From assembly GCA_031549925.1 (NCBI GenBank), contig JAVBPA010000001.1, positions 62,001 through 126,000 on the forward strand: a stretch of 64,000 nucleotides of DNA. Direction: 5' to 3'. The translations under genes were made by a program, and so were the position numbers. This DNA comes from JAVBPA01 sp031549925. GTDB lineage: Bacteria > Bacillota > Clostridia > Oscillospirales > CAG-272. The notes beneath the pieces are model-generated. The model was given only the letters and a program-made list of their open reading frames with translations. It was not told the DNA's origin and did not search any database. Below, piece after piece: positions 18,233-27,233 of the stretch (the first letter of the stretch is position 1; each line of letters opens with the position of its first letter).

Positions 18233-18841
18233 ATGCTTCGTGCAGATTTATCGTGCTTTGACATTGATATCGAAACATTAGAAAATCGGATCGAACCGCA
18301 GGGAGCAGTACTTTTTTACGGCAGTTCCACTATAACTGTATGGGGCCACGACCGTTTAAAAAAACAAATGAAAGATATAACCGCAGTAAATTGCGGATTC
18401 GGAGGAAGTACTGCGGAACAAGCGCTTTATTATTACGTAAGAATAGTAAAACCTCGAATACCCAAAGCTCTTGTTTGGTATGAGGGAGATAATGATATAG
18501 CGTGCGGATATACTCCGGAGGAAACATTTTTTTTAACCGAAAGATTATTTAGCTGGGTCAAAAAAGATATTCCGGGGATTTCGATATATATATTGCCTCC
18601 TAAAAATTGCCCTTCCAGATTTAATCTTATACCGAAATACAATGAATACCGTTTATTGCTTGCTGATTACGCAAAACATAACGAAAGAGTTTATTATATC
18701 GATTATTTATCCATGCTTTATGATAAAAACAATGAAATAAGAAAAGATATTTTTATGGATGATATGCTCCATTTCAATGATTTGGGGTATATAGAATTAT
18801 CCGAAATAGTATATAAAAAATTAAAGGAGAATTTAATATGA
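18233..18841 (+). CDS. SGNH/GDSL-type hydrolase
   Basis: I place the start at 18233 (MLRADLSCFD, 202 residues): the ATG at 18221 overlaps the GGAGG site that serves 18233. Blocks of the SGNH family are visible: GSST at residues 30-33 (Ser32 as nucleophile), Gly in CGFGGS near 50, Asn in GDND near 84 and the Asp-x-x-His pair DMLHFND near 181. There is no signal peptide, so it probably acts in the cytoplasm, for example removing acetyl groups from sugars. Its stop codon overlaps the start of the glycosidase-like gene (ATGA), which shows translational coupling. Confidence 0.9.
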   Translation: MLRADLSCFDIDIETLENRIEPQGAVLFYGSSTITVWGHDRLKKQMKDITAVNCGFGGSTAEQALYYYVRIVKPRIPKALVWYEGDNDIACGYTPEETFFLTERLFSWVKKDIPGISIYILPPKNCPSRFNLIPKYNEYRLLLADYAKHNERVYYIDYLSMLYDKNNEIRKDIFMDDMLHFNDLGYIELSEIVYKKLKENLI

Positions 18842-20298
18842 ATATAGTGAAAATTTCCGCCGAAAACGAAAAAATACGGTTTTATCTGGATACGCAATGT
18901 GATGCTGAATTAATATTAAATGTTTATTCTCCGTCTTTGCGCGAAATAGTAAATTTATGCGGATCTCAGCCGATATCTTTTAAGAACGGCATCGGTTGTA
19001 TTGATCGTTTCGCAGCAGGAAGAGACGGATTATATTTAAAATATGTATTTGATAATACCGGCGGTATAAATTATTGTGATACATACGAATTTACATCAAT
19101 AAACGATTATCCGTATCCGGAATGTGATACTAAAAAAGGATTGCAGGTCGCAATGATTGAAGACGCTATTGAACTTGGCGTAAAACATGCGGCACTCAAT
19201 GTATGTATCGGTGATTTAATGCGCCGTTTTGACGGTGATGATGTATATACTTATATCCATGACGGAAGAGAATATTATTTTGATAAAAAAGCTACTGCCG
19301 CATGTGACAGGCGTATTAAAGAATTATCAGATCATGATATAATAATTACATTGATTCTGCTTTGTTCAAAGCATTGGACAATAGATACACCGGAAACCAT
19401 GTATGATATACTTCTTCATCCCGATTATGTTGATGACCGTAAAAACGGAAGAGGATTACTTTCCGCTTTTAATATTATGACAGACGAAGGTGTTCGTCAT
19501 TATGCTGCTTTCGTTTCATTTTTGTCTGAACGTTATACAAATCCCAGTCGTGAGTACGGACGCGCCGTAGGACTTATAATATCAAACGAAGTAAATTCGC
19601 ATTATATTTGGGGTAACGCGGGAGAAAAAAATGTTGTTGAATATTCTGCGGAATATACAACCGCGATGAGAATAGCATGTCAGGCTTCTTCGCGGGTATA
19701 TTCATTCATGAGGGTATATGTTTCCCTTGACCATTTCTGGACGGGAGCTTTAACAAAACAGGAACCGGAAAAATATACAGGTTCCCGATATTTACTTGAG
19801 GAACTTAATAAAAAAGCCAAAGCTGAAGGCGAATTTTATTGGAACATAGCTTTCCATCCGTATCCCGAAGATTTAAATTATCCGGATTTTTGGAATGACA
19901 AAACAGCGGAATTTAACAATGATACTTACCGTATAACATTTAAAAACCTAACTGTATTACGTGATTTTATATATGCACCGGAAAATTTATTCCGCGGAAT
20001 CCGCCGCCGTGTTATATTATCAGAACAAGGTTTTAATTCCCACTGGACACCTGAAAGCGAAATGCTTCAAGCTACGGCATACGGCAGAGCATACCGTGCT
20101 GTTATGGAAATACCGGAAATAGACAGCTTTATATTACACGCACATTGCGATAATAAACACGAATTTGGTTTAAATCTCGGTATATGGAGACGTAAAAAAG
20201 ACGGTGAAGGAATGGATGCTCCGAAACCGATATACCATGTATTCCGGGCAATAGACAAAAAAGACGAAACCGGAAAATGGCACTGGCAAAGATATTAA
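18838..20298 (+). CDS. Putative clan-A TIM-barrel glycosidase (DUF5722-like)
   Basis: This 486-residue protein has a short beta-rich N-terminal part (about 1-95) followed by a TIM-barrel-like domain. The pattern ISNEVNSHYIWGN places an Asn-Glu pair at residue 250-251, the usual acid/base position of clan GH-A enzymes, and VILSEQGF places Glu396 at the nucleophile position. The AFHPYPEDLN segment near 338 is also typical of this group, which I associate with DUF5722. It has no signal peptide. It overlaps the SGNH hydrolase by four bases, so the two are probably an acetyl-esterase plus glycosidase pair acting on an imported sugar. Activity itself is not shown. Confidence 0.75.
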   Translation: MNIVKISAENEKIRFYLDTQCDAELILNVYSPSLREIVNLCGSQPISFKNGIGCIDRFAAGRDGLYLKYVFDNTGGINYCDTYEFTSINDYPYPECDTKKGLQVAMIEDAIELGVKHAALNVCIGDLMRRFDGDDVYTYIHDGREYYFDKKATAACDRRIKELSDHDIIITLILLCSKHWTIDTPETMYDILLHPDYVDDRKNGRGLLSAFNIMTDEGVRHYAAFVSFLSERYTNPSREYGRAVGLIISNEVNSHYIWGNAGEKNVVEYSAEYTTAMRIACQASSRVYSFMRVYVSLDHFWTGALTKQEPEKYTGSRYLLEELNKKAKAEGEFYWNIAFHPYPEDLNYPDFWNDKTAEFNNDTYRITFKNLTVLRDFIYAPENLFRGIRRRVILSEQGFNSHWTPESEMLQATAYGRAYRAVMEIPEIDSFILHAHCDNKHEFGLNLGIWRRKKDGEGMDAPKPIYHVFRAIDKKDETGKWHWQRY

Positions 20299-20304
20299 CC
20301 CCCC

Positions 20305-20433
20305 CCAGCGTGACGCTGGACCCCTTAAGGTCTCCCGGTTTATGTGGCAAAAAACAAATAATAAATCGAACCACAGATTTCCGGTTCATATACATTGGAA
20401 ATGATACAATACCCCAAATGGTCTCCCGGTTTA
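20305..20433. repeat. Inverted repeat and 14-bp direct repeats after the glycosidase
   Basis: A perfect CCAGCG-TGA-CGCTGG hairpin (20305-20319) follows eight C residues. Two exact copies of GGTCTCCCGGTTTA lie at 20329-20342 and 20420-20433. The stretch is more GC-rich than its surroundings. No gene is visible between 20299 and 20522. Confidence 0.75.
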
Positions 20434-20522
20434 CGGAATACAAAATAAATAAAATTTCATAGAATAAACCACAAATTTTTATAATATGAATATTTTTAAG
20501 AAATAAAAAATAGGTTATTTTA

Positions 20523-21269
20523 ATGATTTATATAAAAAGTATTTCTATAAATAATGATGTGCCGGAAGGTTATGAAACAAAAATACCTGCTATAGCAGAA
20601 ATAATATCAAAAGGTGTATTAAATTTCAATAACGCGGTTACATTTATTACAGGAGAAAACGGAAGCGGAAAATCTACTTTAATTGAAGCAATAGCTGTAG
20701 CGGCTGGATTTAACGCAGAGGGCGGAAGCCGTAATATGAGATTTGAAACATATTCTTCGCATTCGCCATTATATAAATATATTGATATAAATAAAAATTA
20801 TATTCTTCCGAGGGATGGATATTTTTTACGTGCCGAATCTTTTTATAACATTGCTTCATACATTGAAGAACTTGATTCACAACCCGCTGCTTCACGTCCG
20901 ATTAAAGATTCATACGGAGGCAAAACACTTTTCGCATATTCTCACGGAGAAAGTTTTATGGCTCTTGTCAATAACAGGCTCTTAGGTGAGGGATTGTATA
21001 TTTTTGACGAACCGGAAGCGGCTTTATCTCCTTATCGTCAGCTGGGATTAATATCGAATATTCATGAGCTTGTACAAAAGGATTCACAATTTATAATAGC
21101 TACACATTCACCTTTTTTAATGGCATATCCCGGTGCTTCTATATATGTTTTATCGGAAGATGGAATAAAGCTAACCGATTATAACGAAACTGAACATTAT
21201 AAAATAACACGTGATTTTATAAATGATTATAAAAGAATGATAAGTTATATAATTTCGAATCAATTATAA
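20523..21269 (+). CDS. ABC/AAA-type ATPase without membrane domain
   Basis: This 248-residue protein is a single ATPase domain with a Walker A of GENGSGKST (residues 44-52), a signature-like YSHGES near 141, a Walker B of YIFDEPEAALS near 159 and a switch His in ATHSPFL near 196. There is no membrane segment and no fused DNA-binding part. This layout is typical of the small RecF/OLD-like AAA ATPases that are often annotated only as AAA family ATPase; they are not classical importers. No nuclease partner is adjacent. It is the last gene before the terminator at 21309. Confidence 0.85.
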   Translation: MIYIKSISINNDVPEGYETKIPAIAEIISKGVLNFNNAVTFITGENGSGKSTLIEAIAVAAGFNAEGGSRNMRFETYSSHSPLYKYIDINKNYILPRDGYFLRAESFYNIASYIEELDSQPAASRPIKDSYGGKTLFAYSHGESFMALVNNRLLGEGLYIFDEPEAALSPYRQLGLISNIHELVQKDSQFIIATHSPFLMAYPGASIYVLSEDGIKLTDYNETEHYKITRDFINDYKRMISYIISNQL

Positions 21270-21308
21270 ATTGGAAATAAATAAAAAGATTTAAATAATT
21301 TTTATTAT

Positions 21309-21345
21309 AAAAAGCGGAGGATTAGCCTCCTCCGCTTAAAATTAT
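21309..21345. terminator. Terminator between ATPase and Cys-rich gene
   Basis: AAGCGGAGGA and TCCTCCGCTT pair perfectly around a 6-base loop (TTAGCC), with A-rich and T-rich flanks on the two sides. It can serve both converging transcripts. Confidence 0.75.
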
Positions 21346-21368
21346 AATTTTTTATTTGCTATTACTGA

Positions 21369-21755
21369 TCAACCGCAGCTGTTACAGCCGTTACAGCCGT
21401 TACAATTGTTACAATTATTGCAGCAGCAATCGCCGCATACTACGCAACGGACTTTTCTTCTTATACAGCGAACAAAACGAGCTATTGAATTATTACATGG
21501 ATTGCATCCGTTGTTACAGCCGCAGGATGAATCTGTTGAATAAGTAGAATAATTGTTGTTGCATCCGTTGTTACAACCGTTGTTGCAACCGCAGGATGAA
21601 GCAGCCGAATAAGTAGAATTGTTGGAGCATCCGCAGGGAGTTGTTGTTTCATTAGCGCAACCGCAATTGCCTGTGTTTGTTGAATATGCAAGAGGATCTG
21701 AGTAGCCGTTGCAAATAGAACATCCGCTATTGCATCCATTACATTTAACTGCCAT
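21369..21755 (-). CDS. Cysteine/asparagine-rich repeat protein
   Basis: The 128-residue protein has 27 cysteines (about one fifth), mostly as CNNGC, CGCNNGC and CNGC units. Two near-identical central blocks (STYSAASSCGCNNGC and STYSTDSSCGCNNGC) show internal duplication, and a basic segment (ARFVRCIRRKVRC) lies near residue 91. No signal peptide is seen. The start is supported by an AAGGA ribosome site. Candidates are a cross-linked spore coat or exosporium protein, or a metal-binding protein; in a sporulating Clostridium the first is attractive but unproven. An inverted repeat (ACGGTA/TACCGT, 21779-21793) lies just upstream. Confidence 0.8.
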   Translation of the reverse strand: MAVKCNGCNSGCSICNGYSDPLAYSTNTGNCGCANETTTPCGCSNNSTYSAASSCGCNNGCNNGCNNNYSTYSTDSSCGCNNGCNPCNNSIARFVRCIRRKVRCVVCGDCCCNNCNNCNGCNGCNSCG

Positions 21756-22015
21756 TTATATATATCCTTTCAATGATAACGGTATATTACCGTGTTTATG
21801 TTAACTTTTTTAGTATAAATTAATCCGATAAATGCAACGGCCTAATTTGTTCTTATACCGTTGTTTCGGTTTTTAGTTATAAAGGCGTCTGTTTTAACGC
21901 TTACTATATTATATTACATACTAAAAAAATTGTGCTATTAAAAATATATACAAATACACGGATACAAAAACACAAAAAAATTTTTTACTAATTTACAATC
22001 TCAATTAATAATAAT

Positions 22016-23452
22016 ATGCGAATATTTATTTATCTTCCTATTGGTATACCTTTTATATTAAGCATTATAACCTTGGTTTTGGGCGAAAAAATAAAGCGTA
22101 AATTAATTAACATACTTACTTTGTTATCAATTTTATCGGCTTCAATTGTGTGCTTATTATGTTTTGTATCACCTGGAAATTATTACAGCTCACTTTTTTA
22201 TTATAACAAATTAAGCGGTTATTTTTTATTGACCGCGGTTATCGGATTAATTACAACATTAATTTACCAATATAATACAAAAGAAAACAACCGGCAAAAT
22301 TATTTTATCAATTTGTATATGCAGCTTGGTACAGGATTGCTTTGCGGAGTATTTTCCGCGCGTAATAATTATGTAGTATATATAATTTTCGCTATGACAA
22401 CAGTTCTTTCATACCTGATAATAATATCCGGCGGTATAAATAAAACAAATGAAGATAATACGGTAAAACCCGCTTCTTACAAATTTATTTACTGTTTTTG
22501 TACAAGTATTATATTGCTTTTTATCGGTATATTAATATTATATTTGCAATCGCAGAGCGGTGATACGGAAATAAATAAGGATATTTTCGGAGCAGGATAT
22601 TTTTTTGTAATCTTAGGCTTTTCTGCGGCGGTTTGTATTTTCCCGCTTCATTCATGGAATGCCGAAACCGGATACCGCAAAAATATAATAGAATATACCT
22701 TGATAAATACGATTCTTTCAAAAGCAGGGTTTTATTGTATTATAAGATTTTTTTATTATAACAGCTTTCCGTTTCAAATAAAACAGACTTGGGCATATTC
22801 GGCTTGGATTGTCCTTGCTGTAATATCGGTAATTATAAATTCATCTATGGCATATAGAGTAAAATCCCAAAAAAAGAAATTCGCTTATTTGACAGCGGCT
22901 CAGTTATCATATATTATGATAGGTTTAGCTATCGGAAACGATCAAACCTTTACCGGAGCTTTATCTCATTTGTTATTCAGCACGGTCATTTTTTCGGGTC
23001 TATTTATTTGCAGCGGAATATTTTTTGAAAACAAGTCAGACAGTGAATTATATAATAAAAACGGAGTTATAAAAATAAAAAGCAATCCTGCGGTTTTGTG
23101 CTGTTACATTTTATTATCTCTTTCGGCTGCTGGTATGCCTCTGTTTTGCGGATTTCAAAGTTTATGGCAAATAGCATACGGAGCTTTTGAATCCGGTTTC
23201 GGTATATTAAATTGGATTACACCGGTTTCACTTTTGTATTCTTCGCTTGTGGTTATTATTTGTCTGCTTTCACCGCTTGCTAATAATTTTTTAAAGGAAG
23301 ATAAAAAAGAAGAATCGGAAACAAGTCAAAATAATATGTTAAGCAAATCCGTAAAACCGGTCATGTTTTTGCTTATAATATTGACTTTATCATCCTTGGT
23401 ATTGGGAATTAACGGAGGCGTATTTATTACATTTATTAAAAATATTATATAA
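22016..23452 (+). CDS. Second orphan NuoL/MrpD-like membrane subunit
   Basis: This 478-residue protein has about 13 spans and the family pattern GFSAAVCIFPLHSWNAETGY, then LINTILSKAGFYC, then KKFAYLTAAQLSYIMIGLAI. Compared with the 16443 paralogue, the TM7 lysine (GFGIK) is replaced by Ala and the TM5 glutamate by Ala (IFAMTTVLSYL); the second lysine (LSKAGF) is kept. These replacements come from eye alignment. The start has no clear ribosome site, but no better start is visible. It is followed after 16 bases by a sulfatase and then an oxidoreductase, so it is probably the first gene of a three-gene unit. Ion transport is uncertain. Confidence 0.8.
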   Translation: MRIFIYLPIGIPFILSIITLVLGEKIKRKLINILTLLSILSASIVCLLCFVSPGNYYSSLFYYNKLSGYFLLTAVIGLITTLIYQYNTKENNRQNYFINLYMQLGTGLLCGVFSARNNYVVYIIFAMTTVLSYLIIISGGINKTNEDNTVKPASYKFIYCFCTSIILLFIGILILYLQSQSGDTEINKDIFGAGYFFVILGFSAAVCIFPLHSWNAETGYRKNIIEYTLINTILSKAGFYCIIRFFYYNSFPFQIKQTWAYSAWIVLAVISVIINSSMAYRVKSQKKKFAYLTAAQLSYIMIGLAIGNDQTFTGALSHLLFSTVIFSGLFICSGIFFENKSDSELYNKNGVIKIKSNPAVLCCYILLSLSAAGMPLFCGFQSLWQIAYGAFESGFGILNWITPVSLLYSSLVVIICLLSPLANNFLKEDKKEESETSQNNMLSKSVKPVMFLLIILTLSSLVLGINGGVFITFIKNII

Positions 23453-23468
23453 ATATTAAGGAGGAAAC

Positions 23469-24932
23469 ATGCAGAAAAATCAAAAAAATATATTATTGGT
23501 TTTTTGCGATCAATTAAGATATGATACCCTGGCTTGCAACGGAAATTCTCTTATAAAAACGCCCGCTTTGGATAAACTCGCGGAAAATAGTGTTGTTTTT
23601 GACAACGCCTACACCCCTTCTCCTGTTTGCGTTGCGGCTAGGCATTGTCTTCATTCGGGAATTCCCACATTTGAAAGCAAATGCACAGAAAATCAGTTAA
23701 TGCCTTATTATCCGTCATTTATGGAAATATTGAATGAAAATGGGTATCAGACGCATGGTATAGGCAAAATGCACTTTACTTTTAATTCTGAAACAAAATG
23801 GGGATTTGAAACTCTTAAATTAAGCGAAGAAGGTGCGGGAGCGCGCGGAGATTCTTTCCGCGCATGGCTTGACAGCAACGGATATGATTATGTAAAAGAT
23901 ATGCACGGTGTACGCAGTGAAATGTACTATATACCGCAGGTTTCGCAATTGCCGGAGCGTCTGCACTGCGATACATGGGTAGCACAGCAAAGCGTAAACT
24001 TTTTAAAGAACCGCGACAATTCGCGCCCCTTTATGTTAATGTCGAGTTTTATAAAACCTCATCCGCCGTTTGAAAATCCTGTTCCTTGGAACAAACTGTA
24101 TCGCTGTACAGACATGCCGGACGCCTTTGTTCCGCAGAATTATAATGATCTTATATGTTATGTAAATAAGTATCAAAACGCTTATAAATACCGAAGTCAG
24201 GGAACAGACCGTAATTTATTACGGACAATGAGAGCTGCTTATTACGGATGCGTTTCATTTGTTGACCATTCGCTCAGTTTGTTATTTGATTTTATGAAAA
24301 ATAACAATTTAATGGAAAATACGCTTGTTATATTTACGGCAGACCATGGTGAAATGCTCGGAGATTATAATTGCTACGGCAAAAGATGTTTCCTTGAACC
24401 TTCCTCACATATACCCATGATAGTTTACGATCCTTCCGGAAATAAAAATGGCTGCCGTATTGATACTCCGGTATCGCTTTACGATGTATTCCCGACAATA
24501 ATGGAATATGCGGGTATTGATTATCCCAAAACCATGGCAGGCACTAATATGTTAAATTTAAATAAAAACGAAGCAAGAACGGTATACGGGCAATTTTCAG
24601 ACGGAAATTACGCTTTATATATGGCGAGGGATAATAATTATAAATATATATATTCAGCAGCCGATGACCGTGAATGGTTATTTTCAACACAAGAAAATAA
24701 CGAAATCGCATCATTTAACAAAAAAAGCGAAACAAAAGATATTTCGCAGCAAAATCAATCAATTACGGCAGATATGCGTTCCCGTTTGATATCATATTTT
24801 AAATCACGCGGTGTAAATGATATGTTTGAAGGAGATAATTTTAAAAAATATCCCGTATTGGATATTGATCCTTATGACGATTCACTTTTGCTTCGTCAGG
24901 ATCCTCCCGCTTCGTTACCTAAAAATATATAA
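23469..24932 (+). CDS. Sulfatase (alkaline phosphatase superfamily)
   Basis: This 487-residue enzyme would hydrolyse sulfate esters. The N-terminal metal site is FCDQLRYD; the active-site motif is CVAAR (Cys54), a Cys-type site of the CXAXR kind that is oxidised to formylglycine, in anaerobes by an anSME radical-SAM enzyme. A second metal motif is TADHGEMLGDY near residue 290. There is no signal peptide, so it acts on an imported substrate or is exported otherwise. Start: GGAGG site 7 bases upstream. It lies between an antiporter-like subunit and an oxidoreductase. No maturase gene is in the window. Confidence 0.93.
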   Translation: MQKNQKNILLVFCDQLRYDTLACNGNSLIKTPALDKLAENSVVFDNAYTPSPVCVAARHCLHSGIPTFESKCTENQLMPYYPSFMEILNENGYQTHGIGKMHFTFNSETKWGFETLKLSEEGAGARGDSFRAWLDSNGYDYVKDMHGVRSEMYYIPQVSQLPERLHCDTWVAQQSVNFLKNRDNSRPFMLMSSFIKPHPPFENPVPWNKLYRCTDMPDAFVPQNYNDLICYVNKYQNAYKYRSQGTDRNLLRTMRAAYYGCVSFVDHSLSLLFDFMKNNNLMENTLVIFTADHGEMLGDYNCYGKRCFLEPSSHIPMIVYDPSGNKNGCRIDTPVSLYDVFPTIMEYAGIDYPKTMAGTNMLNLNKNEARTVYGQFSDGNYALYMARDNNYKYIYSAADDREWLFSTQENNEIASFNKKSETKDISQQNQSITADMRSRLISYFKSRGVNDMFEGDNFKKYPVLDIDPYDDSLLLRQDPPASLPKNI

Positions 24933-24958
24933 ATATTAAAATAATACGGAGGTTTAAT

Positions 24959-26029
24959 ATGCAGCATAAAGTTGGTTATATAGGATTCGGAGGAATGGCA
25001 GGAGGTTATCATCATGATGTCATAAAACGTGATGATGTTCCTTTTGATCCGGTTGCGGTGTTCGATATAAATCCCGACCGCCGCGCTTACGCGGAATCAA
25101 AGGGATTAAAAACTTTTGATAATTTACAGGACTTTCTTGACAGCCGTTTGTTCGATTTCGTAGTAGTCGCAACATCAAACCAATACCATTGTCCGATGAC
25201 ATGCGCGGCTCTTGAAGCCGGATATAATGTAATGTGCGAAAAACCGGTAGCCATGTCAAGTGCGGAAATTCAAAAAATGATTGATACATCGGTTAAAGCG
25301 GGGAAATTATTTACCGTTCACCAAAACCGCCGCTGGGATCGTGATTTCATGATAGTAAAACAAGCAATCGAAAACGGAGATATAGGTAAATCTTATATGC
25401 TTGAAAACCGTGTTCATTCAACAGACGGAACCGGAACAATGCACGGCTGGAGAGGTTTTCCTGACCACGGAGGCGGTATGCTTGTTGACTGGGGTGTCCA
25501 TATGCTTGACCAGGTTCTTTATTTGGTGACAGAACCGGTTAAAACAGTTTCGGCTACAGTGCGTAAATTATACAGCGAAGATGTTGACGACTATTCAAAA
25601 GTAATTATCACTTTCGAAAGCGGACTTGTCGCTCAAGTGGAAGTTACTACATATTCTCCGATAGGTTTGCCGAAATGGCTTGCATACGGAGATCGCGGAG
25701 CGCTCATTGTTCCGGACTTTTCCGGTAACGGAGCATATGTACGCCGTATTAAAAAAGACCACTTCTACTATACCGATGAATTGGCATACAGTGATAAAGG
25801 GGTTGAAAAACGTAAACAGCGTCATCATGCGATTGATGAATGGGAAAAAATTGATCTCCCGCATGAACCGATACCTCAGGATTGGGCATCACTTTATAAA
25901 AATTTAGGAGCGGCTCTCGACGGGACCGAAGAATTGATTGTAAAACCCGCAGAGGTTATGCGTTGTTATAAGGTTATTGAAGCGGCTATAAAATCATCGA
26001 ATGAAAACGGAATGGCTGTGGAATTCTAG
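24959..26029 (+). CDS. Gfo/Idh/MocA family oxidoreductase
   Basis: This 356-residue enzyme has a Rossmann start (GYIGFGGMAGGYHHDVI) and the EKP catalytic motif (Lys95), then HQNRRWDRDF near 122, and GGGMLVDWGVHMLDQVL near 173 of the C-terminal domain. It is distinct from the enzyme at 15188. It starts 26 bases after the sulfatase and carries a GGAGG ribosome site, so it is probably in the same operon, and sugar dehydrogenation after desulfation is a reasonable guess. The strong terminator at 26049 ends the unit. Confidence 0.93.
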   Translation: MQHKVGYIGFGGMAGGYHHDVIKRDDVPFDPVAVFDINPDRRAYAESKGLKTFDNLQDFLDSRLFDFVVVATSNQYHCPMTCAALEAGYNVMCEKPVAMSSAEIQKMIDTSVKAGKLFTVHQNRRWDRDFMIVKQAIENGDIGKSYMLENRVHSTDGTGTMHGWRGFPDHGGGMLVDWGVHMLDQVLYLVTEPVKTVSATVRKLYSEDVDDYSKVIITFESGLVAQVEVTTYSPIGLPKWLAYGDRGALIVPDFSGNGAYVRRIKKDHFYYTDELAYSDKGVEKRKQRHHAIDEWEKIDLPHEPIPQDWASLYKNLGAALDGTEELIVKPAEVMRCYKVIEAAIKSSNENGMAVEF

Positions 26030-26048
26030 TTTTTAATGTATTGTAATA

Positions 26049-26092
26049 AAAAGCTTCCGTTATTTAATCAAACGATTTTAACGGAAGCTTTT
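26049..26092 (+). terminator. Strong rho-independent terminator
   Basis: AAAAGCTTCCGTTA (26049-26062) pairs perfectly with TAACGGAAGCTTTT (26079-26092), 20 bases after the oxidoreductase stop. Confidence 0.9.
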
Positions 26093-26123
26093 CTAATATC
26101 AAAATTTTTTTATTTAATTTTAT

Positions 26124-26285
26124 TAGACTTCCTGCATAACTGAATTTCCAAATTTTCACCTTGCAAAATCGAATAGTTTTTCTTCGGTAAATGGAAAAAT
26201 TATTCGGAAATAAAACAAAAAATTTGAAAATTCAATTAAAAAATCGAAGATTTTTATAACTCGCAAGAGTTATATAGGAAGTCTA
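26124..26285. mobile_element. MITE-like element with TA flanks
   Basis: The ends are imperfect inverted repeats: AGACTTCCTGCATAACT at the left and AGTTATATAGGAAGTCT at the right (two mismatches). The pairing continues inward in part, with GAATTTCCAAATTTT matched by AAAATTTGAAAATTC (one mismatch). The element is about 160 bp, contains no gene, and is flanked by TA, as seen for Tc1/mariner (IS630) derived elements. The right TA also supplies the stop codon (TAG) of the 26283-26600 frame. Other copies are needed to confirm mobility. Confidence 0.65.
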
Positions 26286-26600
26286 TTGTGTAACATGCCT
26301 TATAAAACCTCTAAAAATATGAATTATCTGGTCGATAAATTTTATTTCGGTTATACTTGTTCCGGGCGGTAAATCTGTTGTGGAAATATTATATAAAACA
26401 AAAATAAAAGCGACAGTCACAAAAACAATTCTTGCGATTGTTATCCATTTTTGTTTTTTAAACGGAAGCATTATTACAAATACTACTATTGCCAATACTA
26501 TGCTTGCACCGATTTTATTTGCTCCATACCAAATAACAGCCCATATTCCAATTAAAAATGATGCGATGATTTTTAAAATGTTCAATGCTTTTTCTTTCAA
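26283..26600 (-). CDS. Small membrane protein of unknown function
   Basis: A 105-residue protein with about three predicted spans (residues 8-25, 30-48 and 55-72) followed by a short tail. It starts at TTG 26600 with an AAAGGAG site 7 bases upstream. Its stop codon lies in the last bases of the MITE-like element, so the original C terminus may have been changed by the insertion. I do not recognise a family. It follows the 26667-27233 gene on the same strand at a distance of about 66 bases and may be co-transcribed. Confidence 0.6.
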   Translation of the reverse strand: MKEKALNILKIIASFLIGIWAVIWYGANKIGASIVLAIVVFVIMLPFKKQKWITIARIVFVTVAFIFVLYNISTTDLPPGTSITEIKFIDQIIHIFRGFIRHVTQ

Positions 26601-26666
26601 GAATACGCTCCTTTGCAGATATAAATTCTTTATATATTATATTGTTAAAAAAATGTTTTTCAATTT

Positions 26667-27233
26667 TTATTTATTACTATCAGGCTTTTGTAAAGATTTT
26701 ATATAACCAATTATTCCAATTACCGCAGAGGCAACGACAAAAACAAAAATATCTATATATCTGTACCATCTGAAAGGATTTTCATTGATATATATATCCA
26801 CAAAATAATTTACAATTGTCCCAACGACTCCTCCGAATAAAAATACTGCAATCGACGTTTTATACAAAACATTTATCTTAGAAAAAATGAACAGAGGGAA
26901 AATAATCCAAAGTGCGGCTATTCCTGAAATAAATGAAGGTAATCCAATCGGTATAAACCAATCCGTTACCGGAGTTATTTTGCTTAGTAAATTTAAATAC
27001 GGAAGAGTAAACAATGTCAAAGCACATAAAAAGAAAATAAATTTTTGTTTTTTTAGGAGAAGCGGTGATAAAATTAACCATCCAAACAGTATTGATAAGA
27101 GCGGATAATACGCCCATGTTATTTGATTGTTTACAGCTAAATTTACAATCAGGCAAACTCCTGTCGCAATAAAACAACTCAAAGTAAAAAACATAAATAT
27201 TAATTTTTTGTTTTCCATCATTAATTCTTTCAT
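26667..27233 (-). CDS. Multi-spanning membrane protein, possibly DUF6320-like
   Basis: The 188-residue protein has about six hydrophobic segments and a short basic tail. The sequence WAYYPLLSILFGWLILSPLLL resembles the membrane part of clostridial DUF6320 proteins, but without their N-terminal zinc ribbon; this is a weak guess. An alternative start (second or third Met, four to five residues in) is possible, as no clear ribosome site marks the first. It lies between two other unknown genes on the same strand. Function is unknown. Confidence 0.6.
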   Translation of the reverse strand: MKELMMENKKLIFMFFTLSCFIATGVCLIVNLAVNNQITWAYYPLLSILFGWLILSPLLLKKQKFIFFLCALTLFTLPYLNLLSKITPVTDWFIPIGLPSFISGIAALWIIFPLFIFSKINVLYKTSIAVFLFGGVVGTIVNYFVDIYINENPFRWYRYIDIFVFVVASAVIGIIGYIKSLQKPDSNK

